A program made the position numbers and the translations under genes. DNA of 64,000 nucleotides from Stenotrophomonas maltophilia (GTDB lineage: Bacteria > Pseudomonadota > Gammaproteobacteria > Xanthomonadales > Xanthomonadaceae), in assembly GCA_009912235.1 (NCBI GenBank), contig WNDS01000002.1, positions 744,001 to 808,000 on the forward strand. The letters run 5' to 3'. This document shows positions 1 to 7,887 of this stretch, piece by piece (position 1 is the first letter of the stretch; the number at the start of each line of letters is the position of its first letter). The notes under the pieces are model-generated. The model saw only the letters and a list, made by a program, of their open reading frames with translations. It was not told where the DNA came from and did no database searches.

Positions 1-1
1 C

Positions 2-1675
2 GACGCGCCGGCAATGATGGGCTGCAGCCCGTACAAGACCCGCAGCCAGCTGCTGCGCGAGTTCGCCACCGGCGCGACCATCGAGCACGACGCTGCCACC
101 CTGCAGCGCTTCGCCGATGGTCACCGCTTCGAAGACCTGGCCCGGCCGCTGGCCGAGCGCATCATCGGCGAGGAGCTGTATCCCTGCGTGGGCGTGGACG
201 GCAAGTTCTCTGCCAGCTTCGACGGCCTGACGCTGCTGGAAGACAAGGCCTTCGAGCACAAGTCCCTCAACGACGACCTGCGTCTGGCCATGCCCGTGGA
301 TGGCGGCGACGCCTGCCTGCCGCTGCACTACCAGGTGCAGATGGAGCATCAGGCCATGGTCAGCGGCGCCGAGCGCGTGCTGTTCATGGCGTCGAAGTGG
401 GCCGGCGATGAGCTGGTGGAAGAGCGCCACTGCTGGTACACGCCGAACCCGGAGCTGCGCGCCAAGATAGTGGCCGGCTGGGCGCAGTTCGAGGCCGACG
501 TGGCCGCCTATGAGCCGGAGGTTCAGGAGGTGCAGCTCATTGGGCGCAATCGCCCGCAGCTGCCGGCGCTCCGTGTGCAGGCTACCGGCATGGTCACCAT
601 GTCCAACCTGGAAGAGTTCCGGGCCGCCTCTATGGCTCAGTTCGAGGCCATGAACTACGAGCTGGTGACGGACCAGGACTTCGCTGACGCCGAGAACGAC
701 ATCAAGTTCTGCAAGAGCGTGGAGGACAATGCGAAGGCCAGCACGGCTGCAATCCTCAGCGGCACCGGCGATGTAGACGCGATCCTGCGGGCAATCGCTG
801 ACGTTGCGGCGGAAGCGCGTCGAAACCGGCTCCTGAAGGAAAACGCGGTCAAAACCCGCAAGGACGAGCGCCGCACCGAGATCGGCAACGCCGCGCGCCG
901 GGCCGTGCAAGACCACGTGCGGGGCATCAACGAGACGCTGGGCCAGCACGCGATTCCGGTGCCGCCCACGCTGATTGCCGATATCGGCGACGCGATGAAG
1001 GGCAAGCGCTCGTTTGCCAGCATGCAGGAGGCCGTCGACGCGGTGGCCGCCAATGCGAAGCTCGACGCCAGCCAGTTCGCGGATCGCATTCGGGCCAACG
1101 TGGCCATTCTGGACGGGCATGCCGAGCACCCCAGCCTGTTCGCCGACCGCGTGCAGCTGTGCGTCAGCAAGGCGCCGGAGGACCTGCGCAACCTGGTGGC
1201 GGCGCGCATTTCCCAGCACCAGCAGGCCGAGCAGGCCCGGCTGGACGCGGAGCGCGAGAAGATCCGGCAGGAGGAAGAAGTCCGCGCACAGAAGGCGGCA
1301 GCCGATGCGGCGGCCGCTGCAGCTGAGCAGGCAGCCCAGGCAGCGCAGACGGTAGCGGCCGAGCAGCAGCCCGAGCCGACAGCAGCAGCGCCGGCAGCGG
1401 CGACTGCACCGGTGCGCACCGCTCCGACGGCGGTGGCCAGCGCGCCGGCACCGGGCGCCGCGCCGCGCGAGGTGGTGAAGATCAAGCTGGGCGACATCAA
1501 CGCGCGCATCGCCCCGCTGTCGATCAGTGCCGACGGTCTGGCCCTGCTGGGGTTCAAGCCGATCAACGCCACCGGCGCGGCCAAGCTGTACGACCAGGCG
1601 CAGTTCCCGGACATGTGCCGGGCCATGGTCCACGGCCTGCAGGACGCGGCCAACAGCTACCCGCTGGCCGCCTGA
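2..1675 (+). CDS. YqaJ-like phage exonuclease/recombinase, 5' end outside the window
   Basis: The reading frame is open from base 2 (residues DAPA precede the first Met), so the gene starts upstream of the window. The N-terminal ~210 residues match the YqaJ/lambda-exonuclease nuclease fold: an initial G/S-D-A segment, the acidic LLEDKAFEHKSL stretch containing E-x-K, and the YQVQMEHQ segment typical of this family. These enzymes resect double-stranded DNA 5' to 3' and work with a single-strand annealing protein, which would be expected further left. The middle is an alpha-helical Ala/Gln/Glu-rich linker (about residues 395-450). The C-terminal ~70 residues form a separate unassigned domain. 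The stop overlaps the next gene's ATG. Confidence 0.8.
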   Translation, partial: DAPAMMGCSPYKTRSQLLREFATGATIEHDAATLQRFADGHRFEDLARPLAERIIGEELYPCVGVDGKFSASFDGLTLLEDKAFEHKSLNDDLRLAMPVDGGDACLPLHYQVQMEHQAMVSGAERVLFMASKWAGDELVEERHCWYTPNPELRAKIVAGWAQFEADVAAYEPEVQEVQLIGRNRPQLPALRVQATGMVTMSNLEEFRAASMAQFEAMNYELVTDQDFADAENDIKFCKSVEDNAKASTAAILSGTGDVDAILRAIADVAAEARRNRLLKENAVKTRKDERRTEIGNAARRAVQDHVRGINETLGQHAIPVPPTLIADIGDAMKGKRSFASMQEAVDAVAANAKLDASQFADRIRANVAILDGHAEHPSLFADRVQLCVSKAPEDLRNLVAARISQHQQAEQARLDAEREKIRQEEEVRAQKAAADAAAAAAEQAAQAAQTVAAEQQPEPTAAAPAAATAPVRTAPTAVASAPAPGAAPREVVKIKLGDINARIAPLSISADGLALLGFKPINATGAAKLYDQAQFPDMCRAMVHGLQDAANSYPLAA

Positions 1676-1905
1676 TGGAACGCCGGACCTGCACCAAGTG
1701 CTGCCGCTCCCTGCCGCTGGATTCGTTCCAGCGCGCAGGGGATCAGGGCCGCCGGCCAGACTGCGTCCAGTGCCTCAACGACCAGCGCCGCCTGCGCTCG
1801 CCGCTGCCGCCCGTGCAGCGCGACCTGCAGCAGGTCCGGCTCAACAACACCTTCAACCTGTGGCACGGGCCGGTCCGCCGTGTGCCGCTGAGGAACGCAG
1901 CATGA
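1675..1905 (+). CDS. Small zinc-finger-like hypothetical protein
   Basis: A 76-residue product. Two cysteine pairs (C-T-K-C near the N-terminus and C-V-Q-C about 22 residues later) look like a treble-clef or zinc-ribbon knuckle of the kind found in small phage DNA-associated proteins. The start ATG shares its A with the TGA of the exonuclease gene, implying translational coupling. No family name can be given. Function is unknown; DNA or RNA binding is only an inference from the zinc knuckle. Confidence 0.6.
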   Translation: MERRTCTKCCRSLPLDSFQRAGDQGRRPDCVQCLNDQRRLRSPLPPVQRDLQQVRLNNTFNLWHGPVRRVPLRNAA

Positions 1906-2231
1906 GCAAGATGCCCGATATTAACGAATTCACGAAGGCAGCCGAGGCCTTGGGCGCCGCACTGGCTGGGCTGAAGAAGGCCGAGGCCGACTACGCGAAG
2001 GTCAAAGGTCTCGGCGGGCAACAGGGCTACAGCGTGCACGTCAACGGCGTGGCCATCGGCGTCGCGGTCATGGACGGCACCTACCAGGGTGCTCTGGTTC
2101 GTGGGCGCGAGATGATCCACCTCGGCGCACTGAAGGCGCTGCAGGGAATGATCGATCACTGGAAGCTCGAAGTCTCCAGCCGTCGCGCCGCGCTGCGCCA
2201 GATCGCTGCTGACCTCGCGGAGGCGGCATGA
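1902..2231 (+). CDS. Hypothetical element protein, 109 aa
   Basis: Starts MSKMPDINEFTKAAEALG and overlaps the previous stop in an ATGA. A helical N-terminus is followed by a short segment with repeated small and hydrophobic residues (SVHVNGVAIGVAVMDG) and a helical C-terminus. No catalytic motif is visible. The position in the exonuclease transcript suggests an early or accessory function, but this is not identifiable from sequence. Confidence 0.6.
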   Translation: MSKMPDINEFTKAAEALGAALAGLKKAEADYAKVKGLGGQQGYSVHVNGVAIGVAVMDGTYQGALVRGREMIHLGALKALQGMIDHWKLEVSSRRAALRQIAADLAEAA

Positions 2232-2449
2232 CCAGCATCCACGTGAAGCCCGTCTTCAGCGGCGCGACCGACCGCGAGAAGGAACAGGACCGGCAGAAGC
2301 TGGCGGCCGATATGGAGCGCTTCCAGAAGGCCGGCGGCAAGGTCCAGGTGCTGGGCACCACCGGCATCGACAAGCGCTCTATCAGCCGCCGGCAGGTGGT
2401 CGAGGGTGGCCACGACCGCCGCGCAACGAAGAAGGCGGGCAACGCATGA
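2228..2449 (+). CDS. Hypothetical element protein, 73 aa
   Basis: A short, highly charged protein (DREKEQDRQKLAADMERF) with a basic C-terminus. It overlaps both neighbours through ATGA junctions and is the fourth gene in the coupled chain that starts with the exonuclease. The charge pattern would suit a nucleic-acid or protein-binding helix, but nothing specific is recognisable. Confidence 0.55.
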   Translation: MTSIHVKPVFSGATDREKEQDRQKLAADMERFQKAGGKVQVLGTTGIDKRSISRRQVVEGGHDRRATKKAGNA

Positions 2450-2703
2450 GCCGCCACATCGCCCGCCGCGCGCCCAAGGAGACCCTGGGCTTCGCTTGGG
2501 GCCGGTTCCCGACCGTCGACGGCAGCGCCATCACCTGGCGCCTGTACCGCCGCGACCACCGCCGGGCACTGCACATGCACGTGCTGACCTTCTTCGCCGG
2601 CCATGACCGTGCGGTGATCACCGGCCACCTGCGCCGCGCGCGCCGCTACCTGCGCGACAAGGTGGACAACATCGACCTGGTGGCCTTGGGGGTTACGGCG
2701 TAG
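2446..2703 (+). CDS. Hypothetical element protein, 85 aa
   Basis: Arg- and His-rich, beginning MSRHIARRAPKETLGFAWG. The ATG overlaps the preceding stop. The 3' end runs 11 bases into the 3' end of the reverse-strand gene at 2693-2926. No known domain is recognised. Confidence 0.55.
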   Translation: MSRHIARRAPKETLGFAWGRFPTVDGSAITWRLYRRDHRRALHMHVLTFFAGHDRAVITGHLRRARRYLRDKVDNIDLVALGVTA

Positions 2704-2926
2704 GCGGACGCACGTAGGTAAGCACCGCCATGACCGCCTGTACGGCAGTGGCGAGGGCAGAAAGGACGGCTGCCGCATTCACCCACCGGCTGAAGGTCAG
2801 TCGCTGCTTCAACTCGATGGGCTTTTTGTCCCAGTAAAGGTTCCCGTCGTCATCGACGCCGATCCCCTTCACGGACCCGTCCTTCAACGTGAACTGAAAG
2901 CCCTCATGAATTTCCTTATCTGCCAC
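2693..2926 (-). CDS. Small single-pass membrane protein, reverse-strand passenger gene
   Basis: A 77-residue product using a GTG start (preceded by a GGTGGG ribosome site) that reads VADKEIHEGFQFTLKDGS. The N-terminal half looks soluble, with a beta-rich DDDGNLYWDKKP segment. One hydrophobic segment near the C-terminus (VNAAAVLSALATAVQAVMAV) is a likely membrane helix. It fills the gap between two forward genes and faces the opposite way, like a moron or lysogenic-conversion gene. The GTG was chosen because no in-frame ATG precedes the compositionally coding part. Function unknown. Confidence 0.55.
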   Translation of the reverse strand: MADKEIHEGFQFTLKDGSVKGIGVDDDGNLYWDKKPIELKQRLTFSRWVNAAAVLSALATAVQAVMAVLTYVRPPTP

Positions 2927-2964
2927 GGCATTACCCACCAGCTGAAGAGTTCGAGGATTCTCCC

Positions 2965-3102
2965 ATGACCTACATCCACCCGAACGACCGGGTCTACGCG
3001 CTCGAGCGCGGTCTGGCCGCAGCCATCGCCCAGGGCGAGGACCGCAAGGTGCTGGATGACCTGCGGGAGCTGCTGGCCGAAGCGCGGCGCGAGGCCCGCT
3101 GA
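2965..3102 (+). CDS. Tiny hypothetical element protein, 45 aa
   Basis: Reads MTYIHPNDRVYALERGLAA and ends in a charged helix (LRELLAEARREAR). It is a good small gene because its TGA overlaps the next ATG by one base, as elsewhere in this cluster. It begins directly after the reverse-strand membrane-protein gene. No family assignment. Confidence 0.5.
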   Translation: MTYIHPNDRVYALERGLAAAIAQGEDRKVLDDLRELLAEARREAR

Positions 3103-3422
3103 TGCGCGGCCTCGTGCTGGCGCCGGTACCGCCCGAGGTCGGCATCCCGGTCCGCATGCGGCAACCGACGAAGGACGCCTACCGGCAGTGGCTGGTACAG
3201 GCAAACGCCCGGATCAAGCAGTTGCAGGCCGAGGTGGCCCAGCTGCGTTGCGGCGGCAGCACCAGCACCGCACGGCTAGGCCTGATCGCAGAGCTGGTCA
3301 CCGCTGCAACCGCCCTCGGGCACCACGAGGCGCTGCGCAGCAGCAGCGACGAAACCATCGACTACTGGCGCACGCGCGTTGAGCAGCTGCGCGCCAAACT
3401 AGAAGGAGAAGCATATGGCTGA
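3102..3422 (+). CDS. Hypothetical coiled-coil element protein, 106 aa
   Basis: Contains a predicted helical segment NARIKQLQAEVAQLRCGG and a second near the end (TRVEQLRAKLEGEAYG), both with heptad-like leucines. The start is coupled to the 45-residue gene and the 3' end overlaps the next gene by 8 bases. Structural or DNA-associated roles are possible; nothing decides. Confidence 0.6.
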   Translation: MRGLVLAPVPPEVGIPVRMRQPTKDAYRQWLVQANARIKQLQAEVAQLRCGGSTSTARLGLIAELVTAATALGHHEALRSSSDETIDYWRTRVEQLRAKLEGEAYG

Positions 3423-3750
3423 CAGCTCTAGTGCAGGCCGCGCCGCAGGCACCAAGGCGGCCATGCGCCGCCCGATCCCACCGCACATCACGGCGCGCGA
3501 CATGCTGCACCGCCACCTGCACGAGGCCGGGCTCGGCCTGGCAGCGCTGGCGCCAGCCTGGGGCTGCAAACCCTTCAGCGTGTGGCGCGTATTCCAGCGC
3601 GCGCAGCGGCACCTGCAGCCCCAGCACGTGGAGGGCGCCATCGCCGTCCTGCGCCTGGACGAGTTCGACGCAAACGACCTGCGCCTGCGCGCGGCCCGCG
3701 AAGCCGGCTGGCGCATCGATCCCAACTTCATTCTGGAGCCCATGGCATGA
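3415..3750 (+). CDS. Hypothetical element protein, possible DNA binding
   Basis: A 111-residue basic protein preceded by a strong AAGGAGAAG ribosome site inside the end of the upstream gene. The centre (LAALAPAWGCKPFSVWRVFQ) could fold as a helix-turn-helix, as in small phage regulators, but this is only a visual impression. The stop overlaps the ATG of the next gene. Confidence 0.55.
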   Translation: MADSSSAGRAAGTKAAMRRPIPPHITARDMLHRHLHEAGLGLAALAPAWGCKPFSVWRVFQRAQRHLQPQHVEGAIAVLRLDEFDANDLRLRAAREAGWRIDPNFILEPMA

Positions 3751-5174
3751 CCACAGGACAGAATCCCGCAGCACCGGCCGTGCGCGAGCCCTACGATGCC
3801 ATGGGCCCGACCGATGCGCCTAACCCGCCTACAGCGCGCGCCACCCTCGCCACGGCGCAGCCCGGCGGCCGCGTGCGGCTCGGCCACCACCATGGCGGGG
3901 AGCAAGCTGCGGAGTTGGGCGGGAACGCGCTGCCGCCGCTGCCTGACTTTGGCATCAATACCGCTAACCATGCCAGCGCTAGGATTCGAGGGTTCACCAC
4001 CGAGCAGATGCAGGACTACGCACGCGCCGCCCAGCCCACCCCGGCCGGTCAGGGGGATGCGCTGGCTGATGCTGCGCGCCGCGTAATCAGCGACATTGAT
4101 AGCGGCGACTATCACGGCGAGATCTCGGAAGCGACCTATGCTGCGCTGGAAGCCACCCTCGCCGCCCGCCAGCCGGTGGCCGAGCAGCACCCGGACGACC
4201 TGGCCGTCGATGCATTCGCCGCCGCCATGAAGGCCAAGATGGCCACAGCGCGCGCCAAGGGCCGTGACGGCTGGGATGACCCCGCGCAGTGCAGCGCCGA
4301 CGACCTAACCCGCATGCTGCGCGACCACGTGGAGAAGGGCGACCCGCGCGACGTGGCCAACTTCTGCATGATGCTGCACCAGCGCGGAGAGGCTATCAGC
4401 GCCCGCCTGTCGGAGGGGCAGGAGCCGGTGGGTTACTTGTTTACCGACGATCCTGCGGTCTATGCGATGCCGGGCTCTGGCTTCCACTCAGGTGCAGAGC
4501 CGCCAGCCAACGCGATTAACGTGGTGCCGCTCTACGCCGCCCCGCCCACGCAGGCCGTGGCGCTGTCCCCATTCCCGATGGACACCGCGCCCACCGACGG
4601 CACGCTGGTGCGCCTGCTGGTGGACTTCACCCGTAACGCCACCGACGACAGCGCCGGCCCGACGTGGACTATCGGCGCCAACAACGACAGCAACGTCATG
4701 ACCGATGAACGCATGGGCTGGCGCTTCGCCGGCTGGTGCTGGACGCATGACCACTTCACCGAGGGCGAGGACACGCCGGTGGGCTGGCTGCCGCTGGTGG
4801 GGCCGGCGGCGCAGGCCGTGGACCTGGGGCAGCCGGACCCGACGCTGCTGCGCTTCTACCAGGTGACTGGCTACCCCGCACTTGTCGAAGCGCTGGAGGA
4901 ACACGTCCTCAAGCTCATCGATCTGCGGAAGCGCAGTGTCAAACCGTGGGAAGACACCATGCCACCCACGCTTCTCCCCAAGTGGATTCGGGAGAACTCC
5001 CCTGTTCTGGCGAAAGACCTGCTGACCTTGGCTGACAAGTGGCAGGACGAGGCCGCCGCAACATGGGGCGAATCGCCTGCGCATGCGGCTAAGCAGCAGT
5101 GCTGCGACGAGCTGCGCGCCCTGACCGAGGCGAACCTGGACCGGGTGCCGGCCGATCTGGCGGTGGCTGCGTGA
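3747..5174 (+). CDS. Large phage hypothetical protein with DUF551-like segment
   Basis: A 475-residue product. An early stretch resembles the phage domain that ends in PLYAAP (about residues 230-275). It is followed by a DUF551-like region with the family's typical opening PMDTAPTDGT and a GWLPL close. The C-terminal third is helical. Such modular proteins are common in phages of Gammaproteobacteria and have no known biochemical role. The start is coupled by ATGA to the preceding gene; an upstream in-frame extension would overlap that gene and was rejected. Confidence 0.65.
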   Translation: MTTGQNPAAPAVREPYDAMGPTDAPNPPTARATLATAQPGGRVRLGHHHGGEQAAELGGNALPPLPDFGINTANHASARIRGFTTEQMQDYARAAQPTPAGQGDALADAARRVISDIDSGDYHGEISEATYAALEATLAARQPVAEQHPDDLAVDAFAAAMKAKMATARAKGRDGWDDPAQCSADDLTRMLRDHVEKGDPRDVANFCMMLHQRGEAISARLSEGQEPVGYLFTDDPAVYAMPGSGFHSGAEPPANAINVVPLYAAPPTQAVALSPFPMDTAPTDGTLVRLLVDFTRNATDDSAGPTWTIGANNDSNVMTDERMGWRFAGWCWTHDHFTEGEDTPVGWLPLVGPAAQAVDLGQPDPTLLRFYQVTGYPALVEALEEHVLKLIDLRKRSVKPWEDTMPPTLLPKWIRENSPVLAKDLLTLADKWQDEAAATWGESPAHAAKQQCCDELRALTEANLDRVPADLAVAA

Positions 5175-5371
5175 TGGCCGCTGCCCAAGCCAAGCACACC
5201 GCGCGGGTGTTCCTGGCCGAGTGCCGCGCGCGACGGCATGGCCTCGGCTACTGGTTCTCCTTCAACGCCGCGCAGAGGGCTCGCATCAGGGCCGCCGGCG
5301 CAGCACGCCTGCCGGAACCGGCACCGGCACGAACGCCGGCCCTGCCCGCCCAACTGGACCTGTTCGCATGA
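5174..5371 (+). CDS. Small hypothetical element protein, 65 aa
   Basis: Reads MAAAQAKHTARVFLAECRAR and ends in the short peptide LPAQLDLFA, a QLxLF-type tail that resembles a sliding-clamp-binding motif (Q-L-x-L-F). If real, this would connect the protein to replication through the beta clamp. The start overlaps the preceding stop by one base. The motif is seen in the sequence; the clamp interaction is inference. Confidence 0.55.
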   Translation: MAAAQAKHTARVFLAECRARRHGLGYWFSFNAAQRARIRAAGAARLPEPAPARTPALPAQLDLFA

Positions 5372-5376
5372 GCGCC

Positions 5377-5857
5377 CTACTTCCGCAGAGCCTCCAGCTC
5401 CGCCAGCACCGCGGCCAGGCCGCCGTTGCTGGCCAGCGCCTGGTCGTGCCGCGTGCTGCCGGCCTCGCCGCCGTGCAGCCCATCCGCTGCCCACGTCCGC
5501 AGCACGATGTTGGCCGCCTCCAGCACCACCAGGTGCCGTGCGTTGCGCTGCTGCTCCGCCAGCTTCGGGCCGAACACCTGCAGCAGCGCGCCCCCCCTGG
5601 CCGGCCAGCAGCTGCTCGGCGTCGCCATCGATGTGCTGCCCGTGGTGCACCTGGCGCGCCAGCGCGTCCAGCAGGTCCGCCAGCGCACGGTCCGCGCCCT
5701 GCGTCATCGGCGCCCGGATCTGCTGACGCTGCCGGTGCGAGAGCGGCCGCTTGGCCAGCACCAGCTCCTGCGCTTCCGCGCTCACGCGCAGCAGCCCGGC
5801 CTCGGCCTTGGCCCGGCCGTACAGCTCCGCATGCGTCGAATTGGCGTAGGTGTTCAT
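5377..5857 (-). pseudogene. Reverse-strand element gene with one frameshift
   Basis: Reading MNTYANSTHAELYGRAKA from 5857, the frame is plausible for about 90 residues up to the G-rich tract complementary to 5586-5597. It then continues in another frame as ALLQVFGPKLAEQQRNARH to the stop at 5377. Adding two bases (for example one GC to the GCGCGC tract) or removing one G restores a single protein of about 160 residues. The second half has coding character (HLVVLEAANIVLRTWAADG), so the two pieces were surely one gene. Either the gene is decayed or the base count here is wrong. The protein family is not recognised; it is largely helical. Confidence 0.65.
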
Positions 5858-5907
5858 CACCACAAGCCTATCTCCCTGCCCTTCCACAGTTCAAAGCGAG
5901 GTGCCCA

Positions 5908-6198
5908 ATGACCCAGCGTGAGATCAGCCATCCCGAAGGGCTGCCGGCCTGCGCCGCCGGACACAGCGCGCGCCACATCCACGACCAGCGCCGCGCCAGC
6001 GCCGGCGACGGCCACTTCATCCAGTGCAGCTGCAGCTGCTCGTGCCGTTGGCCGGATGCCGATTCCGCCGTGGCCGACTGGCGCCGCCAGCATCGGCCTG
6101 TGCGCAGCGCGCGCAAGGCAGCGCCGGCACTCCCTGACAACGTCCTACAGCTGCCGCTGCTCGCTCAACCGAGAGAGATTCGTCGTGCAGGCGCTTAG
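5908..6198 (+). CDS. Cys-rich hypothetical element protein, 96 aa
   Basis: Preceded by an AGCGAGGTG ribosome site. The centre holds an unusual run of alternating cysteines (CSCSCSCRW) followed by D-S-A-V-x-x-W-x-x-H. This pattern recurs in small xanthomonad phage proteins and may bind a metal. The remainder is Arg/Ala-rich. Function unknown. Confidence 0.55.
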   Translation: MTQREISHPEGLPACAAGHSARHIHDQRRASAGDGHFIQCSCSCSCRWPDADSAVADWRRQHRPVRSARKAAPALPDNVLQLPLLAQPREIRRAGA

Positions 6199-6376
6199 AA
6201 GCATCGGAACGCATCTTGTCCGATTAGCCTGGCGGGTAACCGCCACAAACCATCTCGGATGGCCAACCGAACGCCGCCATCGGCTGACCGGCCGATACCA
6301 GCACATCCGCTACAACGAGAACGGCAAATGGGTGAGCGGCCCGCTGCCAAATCAAGGAGGGCCGCATGGCCAGTGA
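6185..6376 (+). CDS. Small hypothetical element protein, GTG start
   Basis: A 63-residue product reading VQALRSIGTHLVRLAWRVTA. I place the start at this GTG because GAGAGA lies just upstream. It overlaps the end of the Cys-rich gene by 14 bases. The sequence RYQHIRYNENGKWVSGPL suggests a small beta-rich fold. It ends across the start of the alpA-like gene. Confidence 0.45.
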   Translation: MQALRSIGTHLVRLAWRVTATNHLGWPTERRHRLTGRYQHIRYNENGKWVSGPLPNQGGPHGQ

Positions 6377-6596
6377 GAAGATAGACCTCATCCTCAAGAT
6401 GCCCGCCGTGGTGACGATCACTAGCCTGTCCGAGTCCTCAATTCGCCGAGGTATGCGCAACGGTATATTCCCCGCGTGCAAGAAGCTTGGCCCCCGCGCC
6501 ATCGGCTGGCCGGAATCAGCAATCAGGGCGTGGGTAGCCGGGACTGCCGCTCTTTCTGCTCCGCAAGGTGGTCCGCCCAGCGGCTCATCATCTTGA
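6366..6596 (+). CDS. AlpA-family regulator / excisionase-like protein
   Basis: A 76-residue protein with the AlpA/MerR-like winged helix pattern: a helix-turn-helix over about residues 17-35 (ITSLSESSIRRGMRNGIFP), then K-L-G-P-R-A-I-G-W and a W at the end of the wing. The family controls integrase expression and excision in P4-like elements. A near-perfect AAGGAGGG ribosome site precedes the ATG. The gene converges on the integrase and its last 74 bases are antisense to the integrase 3' end. Alternative: a non-regulatory Xis. Confidence 0.8.
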   Translation: MASEKIDLILKMPAVVTITSLSESSIRRGMRNGIFPACKKLGPRAIGWPESAIRAWVAGTAALSAPQGGPPSGSSS

Positions 6597-7722
6597 TTCT
6601 TTCGGGCAAGAACTCGGCGTGGTTGTAGGCCGCGCCGACCTTATCAGTCTTCGCATGGGCCAGCTGCATTTCAACGATCGCAGAAGGGTAGCCCATCTCA
6701 TGCAGGCGGGTGGACGCGGTCGCTCGGAAGTCGTGGCCGGAAATTTCGGCCATCCCAAGCGCCTTAAGCGCCACATTTACCGTGTCACGGGACATAGGCC
6801 TCTTGGGATCCTTCATATTGGGGAAGAGGTGATCTCTGCCGCCATTGATCGCCTGCAGCTCGCGTAGCAATTCGACTGCGCGAGCCGAGAGGGGAGCCCA
6901 ATGCTTGCGACGCTTCTTCATTTCGCCGGCATCCACTTTGAGCATAGGCGCCATTACATCCCACTCGATGTTCTTCCATTTTTCTGTCTGCAACTCTTTC
7001 GTGCGTACAAAGGTCAGCGCCAAAAGCTCGATTGCAATTGCGGTTGTTCGGTGGCCGGAGTATCCATCAAGCTTGGTCAGGAGAACGCTCATTGTCTCAT
7101 CCGAGTGCGCCACAGCATGAGATACAGGGGGCTTCTTTATCGCGCGACGAACCGGATGGGTAGGATCGCTATCTGCTCGCAGGTTTACGATAGCGTGCTC
7201 GAACACTGCCGATAGCGTCTGTCTTGTGAAGATCGCCACATGCGGACCTGACTTCTCAGCCTTCCTGAGAAGCTTCAGCACATCCGCCGGCACGACATTA
7301 CGAATTGGCCAACTTCCGATCTCTGGAAGGATCTGCTGATCCAGGTAGCGACGAGCCCGCTGGCGGGGCGACTGAGACCACCCGGTTGATACGCTGGTAA
7401 ACCAATCCTCCGCGTTCTCTGCCACCGTGTCATGACTGAGGCTTCCGGTCCTCGCCCTCGCGATCTTTCGCTGTTGCACTGGATCTTGCCCGAGCTTGAC
7501 CTGCGACTTTGCCTGTCGCATTGCTTCGCGCGCTTCGGCTAGGCTCACGTCCTGTAGGCTGCCGATGGCCAGAAGCTTCTGCTTGGAGTCCAGGCGGTAG
7601 GCATACCGCCATAGCTTCGATCCATTGGGCCTGATTTCAAGGAAAAGGCCGCCGCCATCGCTGAGCCGATAGGGTTTCTCCGAGGGCTTGGCGCCCCGAA
7701 TCTTGAAGTCTGTAAGAGCCAT
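6523..7722 (-). CDS. int: P4-type tyrosine integrase
   Basis: About 399 residues from the chosen ATG (MALTDFKIRGAKPSEKP), the usual N-terminus of this family with the DUF4102 arm-binding domain. An in-frame ATG six codons earlier (7740) lacks a well-spaced ribosome site, whereas GGCGAG precedes 7722. Catalytic residues visible: Arg240 (ALTFVRTKEL), His330/Arg333 (GHDFRATAST), His356 (QLAHAKTD) and the nucleophile Tyr366 (AAYNH). It catalyses site-specific insertion and excision of the element. The convergent overlap with the AlpA-like gene suggests antagonistic control. The enzyme looks intact. Confidence 0.9.
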   Translation of the reverse strand: MALTDFKIRGAKPSEKPYRLSDGGGLFLEIRPNGSKLWRYAYRLDSKQKLLAIGSLQDVSLAEAREAMRQAKSQVKLGQDPVQQRKIARARTGSLSHDTVAENAEDWFTSVSTGWSQSPRQRARRYLDQQILPEIGSWPIRNVVPADVLKLLRKAEKSGPHVAIFTRQTLSAVFEHAIVNLRADSDPTHPVRRAIKKPPVSHAVAHSDETMSVLLTKLDGYSGHRTTAIAIELLALTFVRTKELQTEKWKNIEWDVMAPMLKVDAGEMKKRRKHWAPLSARAVELLRELQAINGGRDHLFPNMKDPKRPMSRDTVNVALKALGMAEISGHDFRATASTRLHEMGYPSAIVEMQLAHAKTDKVGAAYNHAEFLPERIKMMSRWADHLAEQKERQSRLPTP

Positions 7723-7740
7723 AGGAAGCTCGCCATCCAT

Positions 7741-7887
7741 GTCCCAAGTGTGGGCCGGATGATACCAACATCCGTACCAACAATTTTATGGACTCTTCTG
7801 ACAGCTAGTGAACACTACTGGATTTAATATCCAGCGGAAACTAGCAAAAATACCGGCATATTTGACACGTATTGGCAGCTTGTGACT
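7741..7887. promoter_or_regulatory. Integrase upstream region and likely attachment-side DNA
   Basis: This short region is strikingly AT-rich compared with its flanks. It holds a direct repeat TACCAACA at 7763-7770 and 7775-7782 (12-bp period) and an inverted repeat CTGGAT-TTAAT-ATCCAG at 7818-7834. Direct repeats of this kind are the usual form of integrase or Xis arm sites, and the region must also contain the integrase promoter. The exact attachment core cannot be fixed without the other element end. Confidence 0.4.

Larger units (their letters stand above)
1..7887. mobile_element. Right part of an integrated prophage/P4-like element
   Basis: The block runs from the left window edge to beyond a P4-type integrase. 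It has the features of a phage or satellite accessory region: a YqaJ exonuclease, many tiny genes with ATGA overlaps, DUF551-like and zinc-knuckle hypothetical proteins, an AlpA-like regulator and the integrase at the end. No tRNA adjoins the integrase. Instead the neighbouring host gene is a TonB siderophore receptor cut after about 120 residues. The right boundary must lie between the integrase start and about 7920; the left boundary is outside the window. No capsid or tail genes are visible, so I cannot tell a prophage from a satellite or ICE. Confidence 0.8.

Noticed and set aside
5368..5900. Forward reading from the ATG at 5368 as part of the Cys-rich gene
   Set aside because: The product is Arg/Pro/Ala noise, whereas the reverse strand has coding-like sequence in two frames. 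The forward gene starts at 5908 with its own ribosome site.
7741..7887. A tRNA or tmRNA attachment site next to the integrase
   Set aside because: No cloverleaf, T-arm sequence or CCA end is visible on either strand in this region or in the receptor remnant.
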